DNA of 6,057 bases, taken from the NCBI GenBank assembly GCA_027858355.1, contig JAQICW010000265.1, forward strand, positions 1 to 6,057. Direction: 5' to 3'. The stretch is from Desulfobacula sp. (lineage in GTDB: Bacteria > Desulfobacterota > Desulfobacteria > Desulfobacterales > Desulfobacteraceae). Below are positions 1 to 6,057 of the stretch, one piece after another; within the stretch, counting starts at the first letter, position 1; each line of letters opens with the position of its first letter. A model generated the notes under the pieces. That model ran no database searches, was not told the DNA's origin, and saw nothing but the letters and a program-made list of their open reading frames with translations. The translations under genes and the position numbers were made by a program.

Positions 1-30
1 GCCATAGTGCCCTTGTTGAAGAAGAATTAA

Positions 31-93
31 TCTGCTATTTTGGAAACTATTTCAAGACGACCCTGTACCATTGAAGATTTAATGAAAACTTAA
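31..93 (+). pseudogene. Possible fragment of an unrelated protein tail (very tentative)
   Basis: Between stops at 28-30 and 91-93 the forward frame reads SAILETISRRPCTIEDLMKT. This has the look of a winged-helix segment (ILETI, SRRPCTIEDL), as seen near the C-terminus of some bacterial radical SAM proteins and of small DNA-binding modules. The likeness is from memory and covers only 20 residues. Beyond the stop the same frame continues with a second stop before reaching the kinase fossil, so any parent gene is broken. It may equally be a chance reading frame. Confidence 0.2.
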
Positions 94-155
94 GGGATAA
101 TACAACTATGTTAACAAAAGAGGCAGGGCCATGGAGAATATAAGACTGAACAGAT

Positions 156-308
156 ATGGGACTTGCAGTGGTATATGGAATTGTCAAGCATCACAACGGA
201 GCCATCAGAGTTGAAAGTAAACCTGTTGAAAGTAAACCTGGTAAAGGCACTGTATTTGAAGTATTATTTCCTCAATTGCCAATGGAAACAAAGCAAGAAA
301 CCAGTTAA
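156..308 (+). pseudogene. Fossil C-terminus of a histidine kinase (HATPase_c G2 box to stop)
   Basis: The frame starting at 156 reads MGLAVVYGIV, then KHHNGAIRVES, then PGKGTVFEVLFP and a short tail ending in TAA at 306-308. This is the end of a HATPase_c domain: the last part of the G2 box and the final beta strands. With one copy of a duplicated VESKP block removed, 23 of 34 residues match the equivalent end of the hybrid kinase encoded just downstream. Upstream, the same frame meets TGA at 147-149 and TAA at 141-143, and the GTG half of the G2 box is missing. A different frame just before it reads KTEQ, which would fit the residues preceding a G2 box, so a frameshift or small deletion near 150-156 is likely. 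No H-box, N-box or G1 box is present, so it cannot be a working kinase. The upstream part of the parent gene was either deleted or lies scrambled beyond the window. Confidence 0.7.
210..239 (+). repeat. Perfect 15-bp tandem duplication in the kinase fossil
   Basis: The unit GTTGAAAGTAAACCT occurs twice back to back, at 210-224 and 225-239, with no mismatch. In the kinase frame each unit encodes VESKP, so the duplication adds five residues just before the PGKGT turn. That spot is normally fixed in length in this fold. The perfect identity of the copies indicates a recent slippage or duplication event, consistent with relaxed selection on a dead gene. Confidence 0.95.
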
Positions 309-361
309 CCAGAGAATTTGTCCTTCATTCAGAAACAGTGCTTCAAAAGAGATTTATCAAT

Positions 362-367
362 AAGGGG
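362..367 (+). promoter_or_regulatory. Ribosome binding site of the hybrid kinase
   Basis: AAGGGG lies 11 bases before the ATG at 379. The spacing is a little long for a Shine-Dalgarno site but there is no better candidate. The start at 379 is supported because it gives a short positively charged N-terminus followed directly by the first membrane helix. Confidence 0.5.
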
Positions 368-378
368 TTTTATTTATC

Positions 379-3300
379 ATGTGGAAAAATAAGTCAGGTA
401 TACAAACTGAATTTTTGAATAAAATGATTCTTATCGTCTTTGTTTCTATTGGTTTATGGTGCGCAATCTGGATACATTATGAATATTCCAATTTTAAGTC
501 TGAATCAGAATCTTTACGCTCAGACCATGTCCAATCCCAAAAAATAATAATAAAAAAAGAAGTGTCGGGTGTTGTAAATTATATCAACGACATGAGGATA
601 CAATCTGAGCAAAAACTTGAGCTTGCACTTAAAGATCGGGTTTATGAAGCCCATGATATAGCACTGAATATCTATAGGCAAAACGCTGATTCAAAAGATA
701 TTCCTGAAATTATAAAAATGATCAAGGACGTTTTAAGACCCATCCGATTTAATGATGGCCGGGGATATTATTTTGCTGTTTCAATGGAAGGGATTGAACA
801 ATTATACCCTGTCAGACCCCAATTTGAAGGGGAAAATCTCATGGCATTACAGGATTCCAAGGGCAATTTTGTAATTCAAGATGAAATAAAAATTATTAAG
901 AGTAAAAGCGAGGGTTTTGTTAAACACTTCTGGACAAAACCTGACAAAGATCCCTCCATAAGCTATCCAAAAATATCTTTTGTAAAATATTTTGAACCAT
1001 TGGATTGGTATTTTGGTGCAGGAGAATATCTTGATGAAGCAAAAAAACAGATCCAGGATGAAGTTCTGAATCGTCTGATAAATTTAAGATTTGGTATTGA
1101 TGGATATTTTTTCGGCAGTACCTATAAAGGCTATTCTCTTTTTTCCAATGGCGAAATCACTATGGGTTCCGGTAATATCTGGGATTTGACTGATCCCAAT
1201 GGTGTTAAAATTATCCAGGAACAGATAAAAGAGGTTGAGAATCCAGCAGGCGGATTTGTTTATTATTCCTGGCATAAATTAAACACACAGGTTCCATCAC
1301 CCAAAATTTCATTTGTTAAAGGAATCCCGGAGTGGGAATGGACCATTGGTGCCGGTGTTTATCTTGATACAATTGAAGAAACTATTTTAGGAAATAAGAC
1401 AGCATTAATGATTGGACTTCAAAAAAGAATCCTCCAGAGTTTATTGATCCTGACAGTGTTATTATGTCTGGTTTACTTCTGGTCAAAACGGATATCCAAT
1501 AAAATCACAAAAGAGATTGAAACCTTTTCATTTTCTTTAAAAGATGCAACCACATCTGCAATTGTCATAAACCCGGATGATCTTCGTTTCCGGGAATTCA
1601 AAGATATAGCAGAGATAACCAACAAGATGCTGACAATTCGAAAACAGGCTGAGTCTGCTTTGGAAAAGACTAAAGAGCAATACCGCCTTCTTGTTGAAAA
1701 CCAGACAGATATGATCGTAAAATTTGATCGGGAAGGACTCTTTCAATTTGTCAGCCCCTCCTATTGCAATACATTTGGGAAAACCCGAAAGGAATTGCTC
1801 GGCAAAACCTTTATGCCTCTAATCCACGAAGATGATCAGGATAATTTGAAACAAGCCATTAAAAGCATTTTTAAACCTCCCTATACGGCTCATCTTGAGG
1901 GGCGCGCCTTGACAAAAGATGGCTTTCGCTGGCAGGCCTGGCTGAACACGGCTATTCTGGATAAAGACAATCAGGTCGAGATGATTGTTGCAGTAGGTCG
2001 GGATATTGATGATAAAAAAAAGATTGAGCTGGCACTGATAAAATCAGAACAACAATTTCGTGGACTTTTTGATTCTATAACGGATCTTGTCTATACACAG
2101 GATCTTAAAGGAGTTTTTACTTCTGTAAACCCATCCATGTGCAGGCTTTTTGGCTATGATATGGATGAGCTTCTGGGCCGCATCCCAGCTGATTTCATGA
2201 AGCCTGCATTTCAGTCTGATTTTATCAGCCAGTATATGGAAAAGATCAAAAACCAGGGATATCATGAGGGCATCTCCTGTTATTTCAAGAAAAATATGGA
2301 AAAATTTTATATTGAATATAAAAGTTCCCTGGTCAAACCAGATAATGGTGAGCCATACATCAGTGGCATTGGCAGGGATGTGACGGAAAAAATTTTATCA
2401 AGGAAAAAAGTCAAACAGCTTCAGGACCAGGTCGCACAATCCCAAAAAATGGAATCCATTGGCACCCTTGCCGGCGGTATTGCTCATGATTTTAATAATA
2501 TTCTTTTTCCTATTATAGGGTATGCAGAGATGCTCTTAATGGATACCACTCAAGACAGCTCATCTCTGGCTAGTCTTCAGGCAATTTATACAAGTGCCTT
2601 GAGGGCAAAAAATCTGGTAAAACAGATTCTCACATTTTCCCGGCAAGACAGCAGTGAATTGAAATTTATGAAAATGCAGCCGATTATAAAGGAAGCATTA
2701 AAACTTATAAGATCTACAATCCCTGCAACCATCGAAATTATACAGGATATCGATGATGACTGCGGTGTGATTAAAGCTGATCCAACGCAAATTCACCAGA
2801 TTGTAATGAATCTTTCAACCAATGCTTATCATGCCATAGAAGAAACAGGCGGGGAACTGAAAGTCAGTCTGAAAGAAATTGAATTTGGGAAACCTGAGAT
2901 AAATTCTGACCTGATAAATTCTGATATAGAACCAGGGCTCTATGCCTGTTTAACCATAGCTGATACAGGCATAGGCATGGATAAAGATTTAATAAAAAAA
3001 ATCTTTGACCCATTCTTTACCACCAAAGAAATAGGCAAAGGTACTGGAATGGGGCTTTCTGTGGTTCATGGTATTGTTAAAAACATGAATGGTGATATTC
3101 AAGTTATAAGCCAGCCTGGTAAAGGTACTGAGTTCAATGTTTTTTTCCCAGTTGAAAAGAGTTTTTTTGAAGAACCAAAATTTCAAACTGAAAAACACAT
3201 ACAGGGTGGAAAAGAGCAAATTCTGCTCGTGGATGATGAAGAAGCGATCCTTATAATGGAAAGACGATTGCTGGAGCGTCTGGGGTATCAAGTTACTTCA

Positions 3301-3579
3301 CGTAGCAGCAGCCTTGAAGCCCTTGAAGCTTTAAGGGCTGACCCTGACAAATTTGATCTTGTCATCACTGATATGGCAATGCCAAATATGTCCGGGGATA
3401 AACTATCGGCTGAACTGATTAAAATACGCCCTGATATTCCAGTATTGCTTTGCACAGGATTCAGTGAAGTCATGTCTGAAGAAAAGGCTGAATCTATAGG
3501 TATTAAGGGTTTTTTATTAAAGCCGATTGTAATGAAGGATCTTGACCAGAAGATACGTGAAGTGATGGATGGAAAATAA
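379..3579 (+). CDS. Membrane-bound hybrid histidine kinase (double Cache-PAS-PAS-HisKA-HATPase-REC)
   Basis: Sensor kinase that should detect a small molecule outside the cytoplasmic membrane, autophosphorylate on histidine, and pass the phosphoryl group to its own receiver. Residues 16-33 form a first membrane helix and about 351-368 a second. Between them lies a long helix and two related Cache lobes; both contain PKISFVK (from 198 and 308) and end in GAGEYLD or GAGVYLD. Residues 370-425 are a HAMP-like linker (FREFKDIAEITNKM). PAS domains span about 433-546 and 556-672. The H-box is AHDFNN with phospho-acceptor His703. The ATPase has N-box Asn815, G1 DTGIGM (862-867), F-box FDPFFTTK and G2 GKGTGMGL (886-893). 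The receiver (about 945-1062) has acidic pair Asp952/Asp953, phospho-acceptor Asp998, Thr1026 and Lys1048. All catalytic residues are present, so it should be active. No output domain follows the receiver, so a phosphotransfer partner or another regulator is needed. The ligand is unknown; I assign no gene symbol. Confidence 0.97.
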   Translation: MWKNKSGIQTEFLNKMILIVFVSIGLWCAIWIHYEYSNFKSESESLRSDHVQSQKIIIKKEVSGVVNYINDMRIQSEQKLELALKDRVYEAHDIALNIYRQNADSKDIPEIIKMIKDVLRPIRFNDGRGYYFAVSMEGIEQLYPVRPQFEGENLMALQDSKGNFVIQDEIKIIKSKSEGFVKHFWTKPDKDPSISYPKISFVKYFEPLDWYFGAGEYLDEAKKQIQDEVLNRLINLRFGIDGYFFGSTYKGYSLFSNGEITMGSGNIWDLTDPNGVKIIQEQIKEVENPAGGFVYYSWHKLNTQVPSPKISFVKGIPEWEWTIGAGVYLDTIEETILGNKTALMIGLQKRILQSLLILTVLLCLVYFWSKRISNKITKEIETFSFSLKDATTSAIVINPDDLRFREFKDIAEITNKMLTIRKQAESALEKTKEQYRLLVENQTDMIVKFDREGLFQFVSPSYCNTFGKTRKELLGKTFMPLIHEDDQDNLKQAIKSIFKPPYTAHLEGRALTKDGFRWQAWLNTAILDKDNQVEMIVAVGRDIDDKKKIELALIKSEQQFRGLFDSITDLVYTQDLKGVFTSVNPSMCRLFGYDMDELLGRIPADFMKPAFQSDFISQYMEKIKNQGYHEGISCYFKKNMEKFYIEYKSSLVKPDNGEPYISGIGRDVTEKILSRKKVKQLQDQVAQSQKMESIGTLAGGIAHDFNNILFPIIGYAEMLLMDTTQDSSSLASLQAIYTSALRAKNLVKQILTFSRQDSSELKFMKMQPIIKEALKLIRSTIPATIEIIQDIDDDCGVIKADPTQIHQIVMNLSTNAYHAIEETGGELKVSLKEIEFGKPEINSDLINSDIEPGLYACLTIADTGIGMDKDLIKKIFDPFFTTKEIGKGTGMGLSVVHGIVKNMNGDIQVISQPGKGTEFNVFFPVEKSFFEEPKFQTEKHIQGGKEQILLVDDEEAILIMERRLLERLGYQVTSRSSSLEALEALRADPDKFDLVITDMAMPNMSGDKLSAELIKIRPDIPVLLCTGFSEVMSEEKAESIGIKGFLLKPIVMKDLDQKIREVMDGK

Positions 3580-3604
3580 TATGGAAAATAAGATGGAAAA
3601 TAAG
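3569..3604 (+). repeat. Tandem 12-bp repeat forming the overlap of the two kinase genes
   Basis: Three consecutive units of ATGGAAAATAAK (K is T in the first unit, G in the others) begin at 3569, 3581 and 3593, and a diverged fourth begins with ATG at 3605. In the frame of the second kinase each unit reads MENN or MENK. In the frame of the first kinase the same unit reads DGK and then stop, which is how that gene ends. Each unit carries a purine-rich GGAAAA placed before the next ATG. Gain or loss of whole units would therefore leave the first gene ended correctly and the second in frame. Confidence 0.95.
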
Positions 3605-5596
3605 ATGAAAGAAAAAGAATTCGAAGAAATATTCCAAAAGTTTTCAGAACAGGCACTTGTAGGAATTTATATTATTCAAGACGGGTACTTTGTTTATGTA
3701 AATCCAAAATTTGCTGATATTTTTGGCTATACCATTGAAGAGTGCCTGAACAAAATGCATTTTAGCAAACTCGTCCATTCAGATGACTTGGCATTAGTTG
3801 ACGAACAGCTCCGGAGAAGGGAGGCTGGAGAAGTCCCCTTTCTTCAATACGGGTTCAGAGGAATAAAGAAAAACGGTGCAATGATCCATATCGAAATTTA
3901 TGGATCTTCTACCCTTTATAAGGGTCGGGCTGCGGCAACTGGAACCATGCTGGACGTCACGGATCGCAAGCGTGCCAAGGATATTAATAAAGCATTGTTT
4001 AATATTTCAAATGCAGTGAATACCACCCCGAATCTTAAAGATCTCTATGTATCCATCCATAATTCATTAGGCAATATCATGGATGTGACCAATTTTTTTA
4101 TTGCGCTTGTGGATATCAAAGAACGTACCCTGCATTTCCCATATTTCGTGGATACTGTGGATGACGATTTTTTACCAATCACAAATTTTGATACTGATGG
4201 TTCCTTAACTGGTTTAGTTGCTTCCCAACGCAGGCCTGTTTTAATGAAAAAAAAGCAGCTTGAAAAACGGGCAAGCCAAAATGGTGTACGGGGTGTACTG
4301 CCACTGATCTGGATGGGAGCGCCTTTAATTGTTAAAGAAGAGGTTATTGGAGTGGTAGCGGCCCAGAACTACTTAGATCCAAATATTTACGAGGAAAATG
4401 ATCTGCAGGTGCTTTCAGTGGTCTCTGATCAGATAGCCATTGCCATTGACCACAAACGCACGCAAGATGCATTAATGGAAAGTGAGAAAAAATACAGATA
4501 CCTTTTTAAGAATGCCCCATCAGGAATTTTTGAAATTGATTTAGAAAAACTTAGATTCATTAATGTGAATCAATTTATGTGCAAAAATACGGGTTATTCA
4601 GAAAAAGAATTTTTATCCATGAATCCTTTGGATCTTTTAACAAAAGACAGTAAAAACTTATATATGGAAAGACTTGAAAAACTTTCTACAGGAGAAAATC
4701 TGGCTGGCAATGTTGAATACAATATTATTAAAAAAGATGGCCAACAATTAAATGCATTTTTAAACAATGATTTTATTTATAAAAATGGGAAGTTGATAGG
4801 CGCAAGGGTCGTTGCCCATGATATTACGGAACTTAAAAAGGCTGAAGAAGAAAAAATAAAGGCTCAAAAAATTTCAGCTGAACATGAAAAAATGGCATTG
4901 GTTGGACAGATAGCAGGAAAAATCGCCCATGATTTTAATAATATGCTGATGATTATTATGGGTAATATTGAGCTTGCAAAAATGGATTGTAAGGATGCTG
5001 CAACAGAAAAAGCATTTGAGTTAATTCATAAAGAAACCATGCGAGGCAAAGAGTTAATAAAAAATCTGGTAGCCTTTGCCAGAGATCAGGAGCCCAGGCA
5101 GGAATTTTTCAGAATTAATGAGAAAATTGATCTTGTTATCAATCTATTGAAAAAAGATCTGGAAGGAATTGAACTTATCAGGGAATATAAGACAGTAGTA
5201 CCGGAATTGTTCGCTGATCCGGGCATGATCGAGCATGCCCTTATAAATTTGATACAAAACTCCATCCATGCCACAAGTAAAAGTGAGCATCCCAGAATAA
5301 TAATCAGGACTGATTGTATTGATAATAAGATCTGCTTTGAAATTGATGATAATGGATGTGGAATCCAGGAAGAACAGTTGAAAATTATTTTCATACCTTC
5401 TTTCACACTAAAGGGAGACAAGGATGCAACAGGTTCCTATAAAACCGGTATTAAAGGCACTGGTTATGGAATATCAAATGTCAAAAAATACGTTGACCAG
5501 CATAATGGCAATATTTCTATTCAATCTGTATTTGGCTCAGGTACGAAATTTACCATCAGTATGCCTGTAAAAGAATTGAAAGAAGAAGAAAAATAA
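3569..5596 (+). CDS. Soluble multi-sensor histidine kinase (PAS-GAF-PAS-HisKA-HATPase)
   Basis: Cytoplasmic sensor kinase with no membrane helix or signal peptide. Domains: PAS about 19-135 (IFGYTIEECL; VTDRKRA exit), GAF about 140-295 (ending SDQIAIAIDHKR), PAS about 305-425 (exit AHDITELKKAEEE), a short coiled linker, HisKA with H-box AHDFNN and phospho-acceptor His454, and HATPase_c to about 668. The ATPase has N-box Asn564 (NLIQNSIHA), G1 DNGCGI (594-599) and G2 GTGYGI (630-635). The F-box is unusual: IFIPSFTLK lacks the usual acidic residue before Pro, and about 14 extra residues rich in Gly, Asp and Lys separate it from G2. There is no receiver, so it must phosphorylate a separate one; the receiver on the upstream kinase is the nearest candidate. 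The longest start is 3569, overlapping the previous gene by 11 bp. The ATG at 3581 is about as likely and would shorten the protein by four residues; 3593 and 3605 are also in frame. Signal and target are unknown. Confidence 0.95.
   Translation: MENNMENKMENKMKEKEFEEIFQKFSEQALVGIYIIQDGYFVYVNPKFADIFGYTIEECLNKMHFSKLVHSDDLALVDEQLRRREAGEVPFLQYGFRGIKKNGAMIHIEIYGSSTLYKGRAAATGTMLDVTDRKRAKDINKALFNISNAVNTTPNLKDLYVSIHNSLGNIMDVTNFFIALVDIKERTLHFPYFVDTVDDDFLPITNFDTDGSLTGLVASQRRPVLMKKKQLEKRASQNGVRGVLPLIWMGAPLIVKEEVIGVVAAQNYLDPNIYEENDLQVLSVVSDQIAIAIDHKRTQDALMESEKKYRYLFKNAPSGIFEIDLEKLRFINVNQFMCKNTGYSEKEFLSMNPLDLLTKDSKNLYMERLEKLSTGENLAGNVEYNIIKKDGQQLNAFLNNDFIYKNGKLIGARVVAHDITELKKAEEEKIKAQKISAEHEKMALVGQIAGKIAHDFNNMLMIIMGNIELAKMDCKDAATEKAFELIHKETMRGKELIKNLVAFARDQEPRQEFFRINEKIDLVINLLKKDLEGIELIREYKTVVPELFADPGMIEHALINLIQNSIHATSKSEHPRIIIRTDCIDNKICFEIDDNGCGIQEEQLKIIFIPSFTLKGDKDATGSYKTGIKGTGYGISNVKKYVDQHNGNISIQSVFGSGTKFTISMPVKELKEEEK
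3571..3576 (+). promoter_or_regulatory. Shine-Dalgarno-like GGAAAA before the second ATG of the downstream kinase
   Basis: GGA at 3571-3573 sits 7 bases before the ATG at 3581, which also follows the stop codon of the first gene (TAA 3577-3579) by one base. This is a good arrangement for translational coupling by reinitiation. The farther upstream ATG at 3569 has only a weak GAAGTG-like sequence before it. The repeat gives equivalent sites before the ATGs at 3593 and 3605. Confidence 0.4.
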
Positions 5597-5656
5597 AAAC
5601 GCTAACACTTGCTTGTATCCATCTGGCATTCAGATTCCTTCTTTTTTTCAGATTCA
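5597..5656. other. Convergent intergenic spacer with no clear terminator
   Basis: This 60-bp gap separates the stop of the soluble kinase from the stop of the minus-strand HdrB gene. It contains a run of seven T (5642-5648), but I find no stable GC-rich stem before it on the plus strand, and none on the minus strand before the A-rich kinase end. Termination may be Rho-dependent, or the transcripts may overlap at their 3' ends. Confidence 0.5.
5629..5655. repeat. 9-bp direct repeat TTCAGATTC in the convergent spacer
   Basis: TTCAGATTC occurs at 5629-5637 and 5647-5655, start to start 18 bp. The copies flank CTTCTTTTT. With only two short copies in AT-rich sequence this may be chance; no binding function is claimed. 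Confidence 0.6.
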
Positions 5657-6057
5657 CTAAAAATCAAAAACATGGGGATCGTTTATTCCCAATTCTTTTT
5701 TTGTTAAACCCATTGCCATTCCAAGAACTTGTGTGAAAACTATGGGAATGATATGGATTTTTTTTAATTCTTGTTCCATGTCCATAACATTGTATTGTAT
5801 CTGGCAATGGGTACAGGCATTTATAATATAGGCTGCTCCTGAATCAGATGCAGCTTTTAATTTAGACTCAAGCATTTTCAAGGACAGTTTTCTATTGGTC
5901 TCATAAATGGGATTTCCGCAACACTCAGTACTTTTTGGCCATTCAATGGTTTTAAGTCCCGTGATATTTACCAGGGCTTCAAAAATTGTTGGTGCAAAGG
6001 GATCATCAAATCCTGTGATTGAAAAAGGCCTTAAGGCATGGCAGCCATATTGAACCA
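5657..6057 (-). CDS. Heterodisulfide reductase subunit B-like protein, C-terminal part (CCG domain)
   Basis: The minus-strand frame stays open from the window edge to the TAG at 5657-5659, giving 132 complete codons; the start lies outside. It contains YGCHALRP, then TECCGNP, then ACTHCQ, matching the cysteine pattern CX39CCX34CXXC. This is the CCG motif of HdrB-type subunits, which in characterised methanogen HdrB binds non-cubane iron-sulfur clusters at the disulfide reduction site. All five cysteines are present. The ending IPIVFTQVLGMAMGL and KELGI is also typical of HdrB. HdrB is usually near 290 residues, so a little under half is seen; the N-terminal CCG motif should lie beyond the edge. 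In a sulfate reducer such a subunit would serve in an Hdr-like electron-transfer complex, possibly flavin-based electron bifurcation, rather than CoB-CoM reduction. A TTG at 5881 could be mistaken for a start, but it falls inside the domain after the CC pair. A related CCG protein such as a GlpC- or LutA-like subunit is less likely given the ACTHCQ and C-terminal sequence. Confidence 0.88.
   Translation of the reverse strand, partial: VQYGCHALRPFSITGFDDPFAPTIFEALVNITGLKTIEWPKSTECCGNPIYETNRKLSLKMLESKLKAASDSGAAYIINACTHCQIQYNVMDMEQELKKIHIIPIVFTQVLGMAMGLTKKELGINDPHVFDF

Larger units (their letters stand above)
1..378. other. Region without an intact gene upstream of the kinase pair
   Basis: No reading frame here has the length or composition of a complete gene on either strand. 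Two pieces of decayed coding sequence are annotated separately (31-93 and 156-308). Positions 94-155 read through stops in all forward frames and show no recognisable product. Positions 309-378 are an ordinary AT-rich leader before the first kinase. I could not find a convincing sigma-70 or sigma-54 promoter pair in it, so the promoter of the kinase operon is unplaced. The region looks like a remnant zone left by deletion or recombination between older genes. Confidence 0.6.

Noticed and set aside
163..363. A 66-codon plus-strand open frame starting at 163
   Set aside because: It overlaps the kinase fossil in the wrong frame. The overlapped frame encodes a recognisable HATPase_c end, whereas this one has no domain character, and it contains the 15-bp duplication only by chance.
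3288..3656. A 122-codon minus-strand open frame across the kinase junction, with a repeated hydrophobic Tyr/Phe-rich stretch
   Set aside because: It is antisense to the receiver domain and to the 12-bp repeat; its low-complexity segment is just the complement of that repeat, and both sense genes are well supported.
3911..3925. ACCCTT-TAT-AAGGGT hairpin
   Set aside because: A short stem within a PAS-encoding region with no associated signal; expected by chance in a window this long.
5221..5240. Perfect 7-bp inverted repeat GGGCATG/CATGCCC with a 6-base loop, followed by AT-rich sequence, resembling a terminator
   Set aside because: It lies inside the ATPase coding region of the second kinase, just before the N-box, where the codons are constrained, and it has no run of T after it.
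5086..5421. A 111-codon minus-strand open frame within the second kinase
   Set aside because: It is antisense to the N-box and G1 region of the ATPase domain and shows no domain of its own.
5629..5655. The paired TTCAGATTC copies as a regulator operator
   Set aside because: They lie between two convergent stop codons, not near a promoter, and two 9-bp copies in AT-rich DNA are weak evidence.

Overview
The window looks like AT-rich chromosome from a sulfate-reducing or related anaerobic deltaproteobacterium of the Desulfobacterales type. This is judged from protein style only: two large multi-sensor histidine kinases with HDFNN-type H-boxes, a double-Cache input domain, and an HdrB-like cysteine-rich subunit. 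No rRNA or other phylogenetic marker is present.

Layout. Positions 1-378 hold no intact gene. They contain decayed coding sequence: a weak candidate for the tail of an unrelated protein (31-93), then a clear fossil of the C-terminal end of a histidine kinase ATPase domain (156-308) carrying a 15-bp tandem duplication. Positions 379-3579 (+) encode a 1066-residue membrane-bound hybrid kinase with the order TM, double Cache, TM, HAMP-like linker, PAS, PAS, HisKA, HATPase_c, receiver. It overlaps by 11 bp a second gene at 3569-5596 (+). That gene encodes a 675-residue soluble kinase with the order PAS, GAF, PAS, HisKA, HATPase_c and has no receiver. The junction lies in a 12-bp tandem repeat that offers several in-frame ATG codons. 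After a 60-bp convergent spacer with no convincing terminator, the minus strand (6057-5657) carries the last 132 complete codons of an HdrB-type protein with a full CX39CCX34CXXC motif. Its start lies outside the window.

How the genes may work together. The two kinases are almost certainly co-transcribed and translationally coupled. One is built to read a ligand outside the cytoplasmic membrane, the other to read cytoplasmic signals. The only receiver in the window is the C-terminal domain of the first kinase, so a shared phosphorelay is plausible but unproven. No HPt protein, DNA-binding regulator or other output is visible, so the target of the pair is unknown. The HdrB gene is convergent and has no demonstrated link to the kinases beyond proximity.

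I see no evidence of a novel system such as defence, CRISPR or a mobile element. The most interesting features are the repeat-built gene junction, the kinase fossil and the unusual ATP-lid of the second kinase.
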